Source of the DNA: Pseudomonas saliphila
Lineage (GTDB): Bacteria; Pseudomonadota; Gammaproteobacteria; Pseudomonadales; Pseudomonadaceae
Length of the DNA: 64,000 nucleotides
Assembly (NCBI RefSeq): GCF_008638345.1
Contig: NZ_VTVA01000004.1
Coordinates: 124,001-188,000, forward strand
Reading direction: 5' to 3'
Position 1 is the stretch's first letter. Every line of letters begins with the position of its first letter. The position numbers and the translations under genes were made by a program. The notes under the pieces were generated by a model that saw only the letters and a list, made by a program, of their open reading frames with translations, was not told where the DNA came from and searched no databases. Below are positions 26,597 through 33,889 of the stretch, in pieces.

Positions 26597-27919
26597 GTGG
26601 CGGCTATTCCAGGCGCCAGCTCCCTGGGCTGGCGCACCCATGGCGTGCTTGGCGTCCTGGTTCTTGCCTACGCTGGCAGCTTCATGGGGCGGCAGATCAT
26701 GTCGGTGATGATCGAGCCGATCAAACTCGAATTCAACGCCAGCGATGCGGCCATGGGACTGATCTCGGGCCTGGCCTTTGCCGCTGTCTATGCCCTGCTC
26801 GGACTGCCCGCCGGCCGACTGGCTGACCGTTATTCGCGCCTGCGTGTGCTCGCCGTGGCAGCGCTACTCTGGGCCGGTGCCACGCTGTTATGCGGGCTCG
26901 CAGTAAGTTTTACCATGCTGGTTATCGCGCGCATGCTGGTCGCAGCGACCGAAGCGCCCGTTACGCCCGCGTCGTTGTCATTGATTGCCGACCTTTACCC
27001 TCCGCAAAATCGCTCTTTGGCGATCAGTTGCTTCACTGGCGCCCCTACCCTTTCCGCGGTGCTGGGCCTGAGTGTGGGCGCCTGGCTGGTCGATGTGCAC
27101 GGCTGGCGCACTGGATTCATCCTGATTGCCATACCACTGTTATTGATGTCGTTGGTATTCGGATTCTTCATTCGCGAGCCACAACGGGGCCGCTGGGACG
27201 CCACCACAGCTCACCCGCCACCGATCGAAGGCATTCTTCAGGCGGCGACCACGCTATTACGCAACCAGGCGTTCGTGCTGCTGGCCAGTGCCACCGCTCT
27301 GACCACTTTCAGCGCGTTCGCCTTTGCCATGTGGAGCACACCCTTTCTGGTGCGCTCACACGGTCTGTCGTTGCAACATGCGGGCATTCTCGCCGGCGTG
27401 GTCACCGGTGTCAGCGCTGCAGTGGGAAGTCTGTTCAGTGGCTGGTTGACCGACCGATTGAGCCGCAGCGACCGTAGCTGGCTGCTGCGCATCCCGTTGA
27501 TCGGGCACGTGCTCAACCTGGTATGCCTGCTGTGCTATCTGCTCTGGCCTGCGGGAATTGCCTTTACTCTTGCCGGCGTCCCCGTACCGGCGGCAATGAT
27601 CTGGTGCGCCTTATCCGGGTTCTTCACTGTCTGGTGGGTGGCGCCGTCATTCAACCTGGTAACCCAACTGGTAAACGCGTGGCAGCGCGCTACAGCGATC
27701 GCCCTGCAGACCATTTTCTCGACCTTGCTGGGTGTGGGTCTCGGCCCGCTGGTTACCGGTGTGCTCAGCGACGCATTGCTGCCCAGGTTCGGCGACGAAT
27801 CGCTGCGTTATGCCCTGGTATTGGTCAGCCTCACCGTCTGCGTGCCTTTCACGCTGCTATGCATACTCTACGGTCGTCGCTCATACCAGGCCGCTAGTCC
27901 AGCCTCCGCTGTGGCCTAA
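26597..27919 (+). CDS. Major facilitator superfamily permease
   Basis: A 440-residue MFS transporter with about twelve membrane helices. The cytoplasmic loop between helices 2 and 3 carries GLPAGRLADRYSRLRVL, the MFS motif A, and a similar GWLTDRLSR follows helix 8. The start is GTG 26597, three bases after the hsaF stop and without a strong ribosome site, so translation is likely coupled to hsaF. The substrate is not readable. Position in the hsaB-hsaF unit suggests uptake of a steroid or export of an intermediate. The unit ends at the hairpin at 27959. Confidence 0.83.
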   Translation: MAAIPGASSLGWRTHGVLGVLVLAYAGSFMGRQIMSVMIEPIKLEFNASDAAMGLISGLAFAAVYALLGLPAGRLADRYSRLRVLAVAALLWAGATLLCGLAVSFTMLVIARMLVAATEAPVTPASLSLIADLYPPQNRSLAISCFTGAPTLSAVLGLSVGAWLVDVHGWRTGFILIAIPLLLMSLVFGFFIREPQRGRWDATTAHPPPIEGILQAATTLLRNQAFVLLASATALTTFSAFAFAMWSTPFLVRSHGLSLQHAGILAGVVTGVSAAVGSLFSGWLTDRLSRSDRSWLLRIPLIGHVLNLVCLLCYLLWPAGIAFTLAGVPVPAAMIWCALSGFFTVWWVAPSFNLVTQLVNAWQRATAIALQTIFSTLLGVGLGPLVTGVLSDALLPRFGDESLRYALVLVSLTVCVPFTLLCILYGRRSYQAASPASAVA

Positions 27920-27958
27920 AGGAACGCTTTCCCGCAGTTATCTCCAGCTGAAAACGAA

Positions 27959-27985
27959 ATCGCCCCCGCTATGTGCGGGGGCGAT
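27959..27985. terminator. Intrinsic terminator between convergent units
   Basis: An 11-bp stem, ATCGCCCCCGC / GCGGGGGCGAT, with loop TATGT lies between the permease stop and the convergent 3alpha-HSD stop. The minus-strand side is followed by TTTCGTTTTC; the plus side has no good T-run. It most clearly serves the minus strand. Confidence 0.75.
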
Positions 27986-28002
27986 ATGGTCCAGCTGCAA
28001 TA

Positions 28003-28770
28003 TCAGAAACGATCAGGGCGGACCATTGCGTCCATGCCGCCATCTGCAAAGAGCACTGCCCCGTGCACAAAACTCGCCTGATCCGACAGCAGGAAACGAA
28101 TCACGTTGGCCAGTTCTGCAGGCTGACTGCCGCGCCCAAGGGGCGCAACAAAGTTCTTGGTGGCTTCGCCGTATTTCGGATCGTCGATCGACGCTTGGTA
28201 TAGCGGCGTTTCAACCACACCCGGCGCAACGGCATTGATCCGTACGCCCAGCTTGGCCCACTCAGTTACCTTGCGTCGAACCAGACTGGCGACCGCATAC
28301 TTGGATCCCGCATAGGCCATGGACGGATTTGCCATATCATTGGCATTGGCCACGGCACCTGCTTCATCACCCGAGAGCATGGCAGCGACCATCGGTAGCT
28401 TGTTGGCGCCTGGTTGCATGGAGGCAACGGAACTCACTACTACGGCCGAGGGCTGCGTGCCTTTGGCAAGCGCACCAGCCAGGCCTTCAAGCAGGTCACT
28501 CACGCCAAAATAATTGACCGCAACGATCAGGCCGCAGTTTGGCGCCGTGACGCCCAGGCCCGCACACAGTACCAGGCCATCCAGCACGCCTTCACATTGG
28601 GCCAATACACCCTCAATCGCGGCTTGGCGACCTTCGCTGCCCGAGAGGTCCGCATTGATATCACTGTTGGCACGGTCGACACCTATTACGGTATGTCCGG
28701 CTTCGCGAAGCTGAGCGCACAGCGCTGCACCTATGCCCGAGGCCGCTCCGGTTATAGCAATTGTTGACAT
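28003..28770 (-). CDS. hsdA: 3alpha-hydroxysteroid dehydrogenase/carbonyl reductase
   Basis: A 255-residue SDR matching the Comamonas testosteroni 3alpha-HSD (HsdA, 257 residues) along its length: ADLSGSEGRQAAIEGVLA, DGLVLCAGLG, VAVNYFG, MAYAGSKYA and GAVLFADGGMDAMVRPDRF. GAASGIG is near residue 8, and Tyr and Lys of YAGSK are catalytic; the long insert before YAGSK is a hallmark of this subgroup. The enzyme oxidises the 3alpha-hydroxyl, the entry step for bile acids and androsterone. CTGGAG precedes the ATG at 28770. It is the last gene of the EthD-amidase-hsdA unit. Confidence 0.9.
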   Translation of the reverse strand: MSTIAITGAASGIGAALCAQLREAGHTVIGVDRANSDINADLSGSEGRQAAIEGVLAQCEGVLDGLVLCAGLGVTAPNCGLIVAVNYFGVSDLLEGLAGALAKGTQPSAVVVSSVASMQPGANKLPMVAAMLSGDEAGAVANANDMANPSMAYAGSKYAVASLVRRKVTEWAKLGVRINAVAPGVVETPLYQASIDDPKYGEATKNFVAPLGRGSQPAELANVIRFLLSDQASFVHGAVLFADGGMDAMVRPDRF

Positions 28771-28832
28771 GTTCTACTCCAGCGGTTTTATAGTTTTGTC
28801 AGGGAAAAACGTTTGTGTTGTCTGGGCCAATG

Positions 28833-30359
28833 TCACGACAGCGCGGGCACCCGTTGAAACCATGGGTGCGCTTGTTCCAGCTGGCCGGCAAGACGCAGCA
28901 AGGTGCGTTCTTCGGCAAAACGGCCGGCAAACATCACCCCTATCGGTAGCCCCGCCTCACTCCAGAACAGCGGAACCGACATCGCCGGCTGGCCGGTAAA
29001 GTTGTACAGCGTGGTGAACACCGAACTGCGTGTCGCGATCGGGCCAAATTCATCAAGGGGTAAACTCATGTCCAGCTCGCCCAGTGGCGGCGGCTCGCGG
29101 GCAATCGTTGGGCTGAGGATCAGGTCGTAGTCGGCCATGAACGTGCGCATCTGCTCGCGCAAGCGAGCCAGGTCTTCAAGCGCCTTGCGGTAATCCAGCG
29201 CGCTGACCTTGCGGCCCCAGCCGACCATGCCGATGTCCACCTGCTCCAGGTCGTCAGCCGTGGCGGCGCGCCCCAGCTGTGCTTCACGTGCGGCGACGCG
29301 TTCAGCCACGCCGACCACGCTGATGGTGCCACCTGCGCCCATGGCCGCCTGCATATCGATCGGCGGGCGGGCCTCGACCACCTCGTGCCCCAACGCAGCA
29401 CATTGGCGGGCTGCCATGTCCACCGCCGCGTAGCAGGCCGGATCCACCGGTATCGGCAACAGCGGGTCACGCATCAGGGCGATGCGCAGGCGCCCCGGCT
29501 TGCGTTGCAACTGCTCAAAATAACTGCCCTGGTCGGCCTGCACCGCGTACGCCTTGCCTAGACCGGTCCGCGCCGTCAGATCAAGCATTGCGGCGCTGTC
29601 GCGTACGCTCCTGCTGATCACATGCTGGGCAGACAGGATGCCCCGCAGGTCTTCGCCCGCCGCGTCCTTGAGCACCAGACCGGTGCTGGGTTTGAGTCCA
29701 AACAGGCCGCAGCAGGAGGCGGGAATGCGGATAGACCCGCCTCCATCGCTGGCGTGCGCTACGGGAATGATGCCCGCTGCCACAGCCGCAGCGGCGCCCC
29801 CGGAGGAGCCACCCGCGCTGCGATCAAGCGCCCAGGGGTTGTGAGTAGCGCCGTGCAGGATACTTTCCGTGCTTGGATTACTGCCGAATTCGGGACTGTT
29901 GGACTTGCCGAAGATCACCAGCCCCGCCTTACGCATTTTCTTGACATAGGCGTCATCGGCGTCCGCAACCGCATCGCGGAACAGGCGTGAACCCTGCGTG
30001 GTAACGGTGCCCTGCATGCTTACACCCAGATCCTTCAGCAAGAAGGGTACGCCGCCGAACGGGCCTGATGGCACCCCCTGGCTCACCGCCTCGCGCGCCT
30101 GATCGTAGTGCTTGAGCACCACGGCATTGATCTCGGGGTTGATCTGCTCGGTGCGTGCGATCGCCATCTCGAGCAATTCGCTGGCACTGACCTCGCCATC
30201 ACGCACGAGTTGCCCAAGGGACAAGCCATCGTGGCGTCGATACTCCTCGAAGCTCAGCTTGCTCGACGCAAAGAGCGCCGAGGGCCGCGCAGCAAGCGCC
30301 AGACCGCCGGCGATTGCAGCGCTGCCGGCGATAAAGGTGCGGCGGGATAATGCGTCCAT
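28833..30359 (-). CDS. Tat-exported amidase-signature hydrolase
   Basis: A 508-residue amidase-signature enzyme. SRRTFIAGSAAIAGG at the N-terminus is a twin-arginine signal, so the folded enzyme is likely exported. The Ser-cisSer-Lys triad is complete: Lys109 in LLKDLG, Ser185 in GGSSGG and Ser209 in DGGGSIRIP, with the 24-residue Ser-Ser spacing of fatty-acid amide hydrolase. In a unit with a 3alpha-HSD and under a steroid operator, removing glycine or taurine from conjugated bile acids in the periplasm is a reasonable hypothesis, but the substrate is unproven. AAGGAACAATC precedes the ATG. Confidence 0.85.
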   Translation of the reverse strand: MDALSRRTFIAGSAAIAGGLALAARPSALFASSKLSFEEYRRHDGLSLGQLVRDGEVSASELLEMAIARTEQINPEINAVVLKHYDQAREAVSQGVPSGPFGGVPFLLKDLGVSMQGTVTTQGSRLFRDAVADADDAYVKKMRKAGLVIFGKSNSPEFGSNPSTESILHGATHNPWALDRSAGGSSGGAAAAVAAGIIPVAHASDGGGSIRIPASCCGLFGLKPSTGLVLKDAAGEDLRGILSAQHVISRSVRDSAAMLDLTARTGLGKAYAVQADQGSYFEQLQRKPGRLRIALMRDPLLPIPVDPACYAAVDMAARQCAALGHEVVEARPPIDMQAAMGAGGTISVVGVAERVAAREAQLGRAATADDLEQVDIGMVGWGRKVSALDYRKALEDLARLREQMRTFMADYDLILSPTIAREPPPLGELDMSLPLDEFGPIATRSSVFTTLYNFTGQPAMSVPLFWSEAGLPIGVMFAGRFAEERTLLRLAGQLEQAHPWFQRVPALS

Positions 30360-30406
30360 GATTGTTCCTTATTTTTATATTCGGTTTTTATAATCAGGTT
30401 TTACAG

Positions 30407-31051
30407 TCAGGGTTGAAATGCGACAAACCGTTTCCTCAACTCGTCCTCGGACGAGGCGCAGGTGGCAACTTCCAGAGCGCCAGCCCATCCGGGGACGGCA
30501 TTTACTTGTGGTGGTAACCCACCCAGGTTCTCGGTCTGTATCCATAGCAGCGCATCAAAGGGAAACGGCTGCGCGGGATCACTGGAAAGAATGTCCATCG
30601 TGATCTGGCTTACGCTGTCCAGGTGTTGGGCCAACTCCACACCCAGCTTTTCAATTTTTTCGCGCAACACCTGTTGATCACGCCCCTCATGACAAAACAA
30701 CAGAACGTGCCGCCGCAGGCTCGGGCCGTGCCTGGCCGCCTCAAACAGAACATGCTCCTCTGCCGCTGCAACGCGAATCAGCTCAGGTCGCATAAACTCA
30801 CGCTCATCGGCTTCCAACATCTGCCGCGAGCGCGAACCCATCAAATTAACACCGCGGAAGTCGTCTGCCATGCCGAACTCGCTGATGCAATCGAACCCGA
30901 ACCGGTCATCGCCGCCAACCAGATGGTTGCGGACATAGCGCTGGAAAGGAAAGTGCTGCATCGCCAGCGTGCAGTGTTGATGCTCGTAATAGTCACGAAA
31001 CGCAGCACGAGTGATTTCTGGCTTTCGGACAAGCAGGGAAACAGCTTTCAT
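30407..31051 (-). CDS. EthD-domain protein, function unknown
   Basis: A 214-residue protein whose first 100 residues fit the EthD family (dimeric alpha-beta barrel): KAVSLLVRKPEITRAAFRDY followed by HQHCTLA, then PFQRYVRNHL. EthD-like proteins accompany several oxidative catabolic systems, but their role is poorly defined. The C-terminal half may be a second ferredoxin-like repeat. CCGGAGCCCGC precedes the ATG at 31051. It is the first gene of the unit with the amidase and hsdA, with operator site C centred 66.5 bp upstream, which ties it to the steroid regulon. Confidence 0.7.
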   Translation of the reverse strand: MKAVSLLVRKPEITRAAFRDYYEHQHCTLAMQHFPFQRYVRNHLVGGDDRFGFDCISEFGMADDFRGVNLMGSRSRQMLEADEREFMRPELIRVAAAEEHVLFEAARHGPSLRRHVLLFCHEGRDQQVLREKIEKLGVELAQHLDSVSQITMDILSSDPAQPFPFDALLWIQTENLGGLPPQVNAVPGWAGALEVATCASSEDELRKRFVAFQP

Positions 31052-31109
31052 GCGGGCTCCGGACGCAGGATTTGGTTTGTTACGCTAAACATCGAACCTG
31101 GGGTCCACA

Positions 31110-31125
31110 TCGTCGATTCGGACGA
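31110..31125. promoter_or_regulatory. Steroid-unit operator, site C
   Basis: TCGTCGATTCGGACGA has both half-sites exact. Its centre is 66.5 bp before the EthD-like start, the same distance as at sites A and B. It marks the right end of the steroid island. The remaining 200 bases to the terminator at 31325 hold no gene that I can support. Confidence 0.75.
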
Positions 31126-31324
31126 TAGGTGAAATTCTTCGCTGGCAGCGATTATCCACCGAGGCGGCGACGAACACATGCTTACACAGAAATGCCAGCT
31201 GAGCTTAGGTCTCAACTCCTGAGGCGATGACCTTGAGATGGGAGGTTGTGGTTCATGCTGATGATTCACTGAGCTATTGCGGCGTTCTGGCAGGCGAAAC
31301 CGCCGGAACGTGACCATAAAATAC

Positions 31325-31354
31325 GAAAAAGCCGCATCCAGGTGCGGCTTTTTC
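31325..31354. terminator. Bidirectional intrinsic terminator
   Basis: Stem AAAAAGCCGCA / TGCGGCTTTTT with loop TCCAGG. It can stop transcription on both strands and mainly ends the monooxygenase gene whose stop is at 31377. Confidence 0.85.
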
Positions 31355-31376
31355 GATGCAGCGGTCTGCCCCCTGT

Positions 31377-32693
31377 TCAGGACTTATCAGGGCGTGCCAA
31401 GCCTAGATGCTCGCGCAGAGTGCTGCCCTGGTAGGCAGTGCGGAATAACCCGCGACGCTGCAACTCTGGTATCACCTGTTCGATGAAGTCTTCAATACCC
31501 GCGGGCAGCGACGGCGGCATCAGGTTAAACCCGTCAGCGCCTTCGTTGGTAAACCAGTGCTCCATCCTGTCGGCAATTTGCTGCGGCGTCCCCACCATGG
31601 TGCAGTGCCCACCGCCCGCCGCCAGTCGCCCCAGCAACTGGCGCAGGGTCGGCTGTTCAGTTTCAATGATGCGCAAAATGGTGCTGTAACGCCCTTGCGG
31701 GCCGCTGAATTCTTCCAGCGGCGGTAACGCAGGTACCGGGGCGTCCAGCTCCCAGCTCGAACAGTCCTGGCCAATAAACGTCGCCAACTGGCGCAAAGAG
31801 GCATCAGCGGGCAGCAATTCGTCCAACTCTCGCTGTTTAGCCAAGGCCTCCGCTTCGGTGGCCGCTACATAAGTGACCAGCCCGGGCATGATGGGCACGT
31901 CAACCTCACGGCCAGCGGCTTTTACCCGCCGTTTAATGTCGCGGTAGTAGCTTTGCGCCGCGGGCAAATCGTAAGCCACCGCGTAGATGGCCTCGGCGCA
32001 TCGGGCCGCGAGCTCGCGCCCGGGCTCCGAGGCGCCGGCCTGAAACAGCACCGGATGGCCCTGCACCGGACGCGGTACGTTCAGAGGCCCGTCCACCCGA
32101 AAAAACTCCCCTCGATGGTTAACAGGCTGCACTTTGGCCGGGTCGGCATAATGGCCCTGGCGATCAAACAACAGCGCGTCATCGTCCCATGAATCCCACA
32201 ACCCCAGCACTGCCTGCACAAACTCATCAGCGCGCCGGTAGCGCTCGGCGTGGCCGGGCATCGATTCATAACCGTGGTTGCGGGCTTCCACATCAAACAT
32301 GGAGGTGACTACATTCCAGCCGATGCGGCCGCCAGAGATGTGATCCAGCGACGCTACCAGACGTGCGGCATGAAACGGGGTGTAAAAGGTGCTGGAGACA
32401 GTGCTGATAAAACCAATTTTCTCCGTCGCCCTGCTCATGGCTGCGATGGCTGTAAGCGGCTCCAGATACCACCAGCTACCGTCCGACACATTGCCTGCCG
32501 AGCTGCTGTCGGCGAAAAATACGGCGTCCAACTTGCCCCGTTCGGCGGTTTGCGCCAGGCGTTCGTAATAGCGAATGTCGCCCAACTGTTCCACCGCAGA
32601 CTGCGGGTGGCGCCAGGCGGCGCGATGGTGGCCGCAGCCCATCAAGAACAGGTTGATGTGCATCATCCGCGGGGGTGAATGTGAGTCCGCCAT
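31377..32693 (-). CDS. LLM-class flavin-dependent monooxygenase (NtaA/SnaA/DszA family)
   Basis: A 438-residue FMN-dependent monooxygenase of the bacterial-luciferase-like NtaA/SnaA/DszA/SoxA family: HINLFLMGCGHHRAAWRHP at the start, GRIGWNVVTS in the middle, and a QAGASEPGRELAAR segment near residue 225. Relatives open C-N or C-S bonds in compounds such as nitrilotriacetate and dibenzothiophene sulfone. ATG 32693 overlaps the TGA of the SDR by one base (TGATG). The pair lies behind a TPP riboswitch, so its substrate may be thiamine or a thiamine breakdown product (inference). The frame extends to 32753, inside the SDR. Confidence 0.85.
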   Translation of the reverse strand: MADSHSPPRMMHINLFLMGCGHHRAAWRHPQSAVEQLGDIRYYERLAQTAERGKLDAVFFADSSSAGNVSDGSWWYLEPLTAIAAMSRATEKIGFISTVSSTFYTPFHAARLVASLDHISGGRIGWNVVTSMFDVEARNHGYESMPGHAERYRRADEFVQAVLGLWDSWDDDALLFDRQGHYADPAKVQPVNHRGEFFRVDGPLNVPRPVQGHPVLFQAGASEPGRELAARCAEAIYAVAYDLPAAQSYYRDIKRRVKAAGREVDVPIMPGLVTYVAATEAEALAKQRELDELLPADASLRQLATFIGQDCSSWELDAPVPALPPLEEFSGPQGRYSTILRIIETEQPTLRQLLGRLAAGGGHCTMVGTPQQIADRMEHWFTNEGADGFNLMPPSLPAGIEDFIEQVIPELQRRGLFRTAYQGSTLREHLGLARPDKS

Positions 32694-33466
32694 CAGTTTT
32701 TCACCAGTCCGCCGTCGACCACCAGATTCTGCCCGGTCACTGAACGCGCCCACGGCGAGGCAAAAAACAGGATGGCATCCGCAAATTCCGCCGGCGTGGT
32801 CACCCGCCGCAACGGGGTACTCGCTGCGATAAAGTCAAACACCGCCTCAGGCGTGGCGGCAGACGCATCGGTAGTGCGCAGCAAGCCACCGGACACCATG
32901 TTCACGGTGATATTATCCGGGCCCAGATCCTGCGACAGGGTGCGGGTGAGCGACAGCAAAGCCGCTTTGCCCGCGGTGTAATCGTGGTACGGCACCACCG
33001 GATTCTGAAACAGGTTCGTTCCTACATTCACAATGCGGCCAAACCCGACTTCGCGCATACCCGCCAGCGCGGCCTGGGTGGTGTTCAACGCACCGCCCAC
33101 CACGCCGACAAACTGCTGGTTCAGATTTTCCCAGGTCAGCTGATCCGCATTCGGGCGGGCATCACCGTTGAATGAAAAATCCGGCAGAGCGTTGTTGATC
33201 ACCGTGGTCACCGGGACCCCGAAATGCTCCCGCGTCTGGGCGAACATCGCCTGCACCGCGGCGCGGTCGGCAACGTCGGCCTGCACCGCCAGGGCACGTT
33301 CGGGCTCCTCGCTGGCCAGCCTGCGCGCTGCTTCGGTGCTGTTGCGGTAGTTAATCACTACGTTGGCGCCTTCGCGTAGAAACGCGCGCACCAGGTGTTC
33401 GCCCAAACCGCGGGCAGCACCGGTGATCAACACCAGTTGTTGATTAAGACCGATAGATGGTTGCAT
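32693..33466 (-). CDS. SDR family oxidoreductase under TPP riboswitch control
   Basis: A 257-residue SDR (3-oxoacyl-ACP reductase-like). TGAARGLG lies near residues 15-22, YTAGKAA holds the Tyr and Lys, and the usual Ser before Tyr appears as NVGTNL, so the serine is replaced by Thr or shifted. The NNAG motif reads NNALP. ATG 33466 is chosen because GAGG lies 5 bases upstream; GTG 33472 is possible. CCTCA five bases before TGAGG can fold into a small hairpin that hides the ribosome site. The substrate is unknown; coupling to the monooxygenase suggests one short pathway. Confidence 0.8.
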   Translation of the reverse strand: MQPSIGLNQQLVLITGAARGLGEHLVRAFLREGANVVINYRNSTEAARRLASEEPERALAVQADVADRAAVQAMFAQTREHFGVPVTTVINNALPDFSFNGDARPNADQLTWENLNQQFVGVVGGALNTTQAALAGMREVGFGRIVNVGTNLFQNPVVPYHDYTAGKAALLSLTRTLSQDLGPDNITVNMVSGGLLRTTDASAATPEAVFDFIAASTPLRRVTTPAEFADAILFFASPWARSVTGQNLVVDGGLVKN

Positions 33467-33527
33467 AGACACCTCATGGCTGAGGCGAAGGTATGAATAG
33501 ACAGATGCGGCATCAGGCCGGCGGCTG

Positions 33528-33604
33528 ACATCCCTTCGCCAGTGTGAACTGGATCAGGTTCAACGGGTGTACTCTCAGCCCCGCAAAGCAGGACACCCCG
33601 TGTC
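33528..33604 (-). promoter_or_regulatory. TPP riboswitch (THI element), minus strand
   Basis: The minus strand reads GGGGTGTCC, then GCGGGGCTGAGAG, ACCCGTTGAACCTGAT and CACTGGCGAAGGGA in the order and spacing of the thiamine-pyrophosphate aptamer. It precedes the SDR-monooxygenase pair by about 60 bases. A CCTCA...TGAGG hairpin over the SDR ribosome site suggests control of translation. The call rests on conserved motif order; ligand binding is not tested. Confidence 0.92.
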
Positions 33605-33706
33605 GAGACGGAAACATAGCACAGCCCAAACGCGAATACGCAGGTACTGATTAATTCGATTAGCTGCGTTTGACAAGCAGCCACAGACTTCCTACTCTTC
33701 GGCCAC

Positions 33707-33796
33707 TCCTAGGGGCGCCATTGCGATGGCTGAGACTCCGCATTCGATGCGGTAACCCTTCGAACCTGATCCGGATAATGCCGGCGAAGGGAAGGA
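33707..33796 (+). promoter_or_regulatory. TPP riboswitch (THI element), plus strand
   Basis: The plus strand carries GATGGCTGAGAC, TAACCCTTCGAACCTGAT, CCGGATAATGCCGG and CGAAGGGAA in canonical order, with the P3 arm CCGCATTCGATGCGG. It precedes the sodium:solute symporter start by about 95 bases. A T-rich tract, TTCTTTTTT, at 33828-33836 follows a short hairpin and may belong to the expression platform. It lies back to back with the minus-strand TPP element, about 100 bases away. Confidence 0.95.
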
Positions 33797-33889
33797 AACG
33801 CCTGCTCTACGCGTGCCTGTGCGCACCTTCTTTTTTGCCGCTGTCCGGTGCTATTTCACCTCCGCCTGCCGCGGCAAGGAAGACCATCA

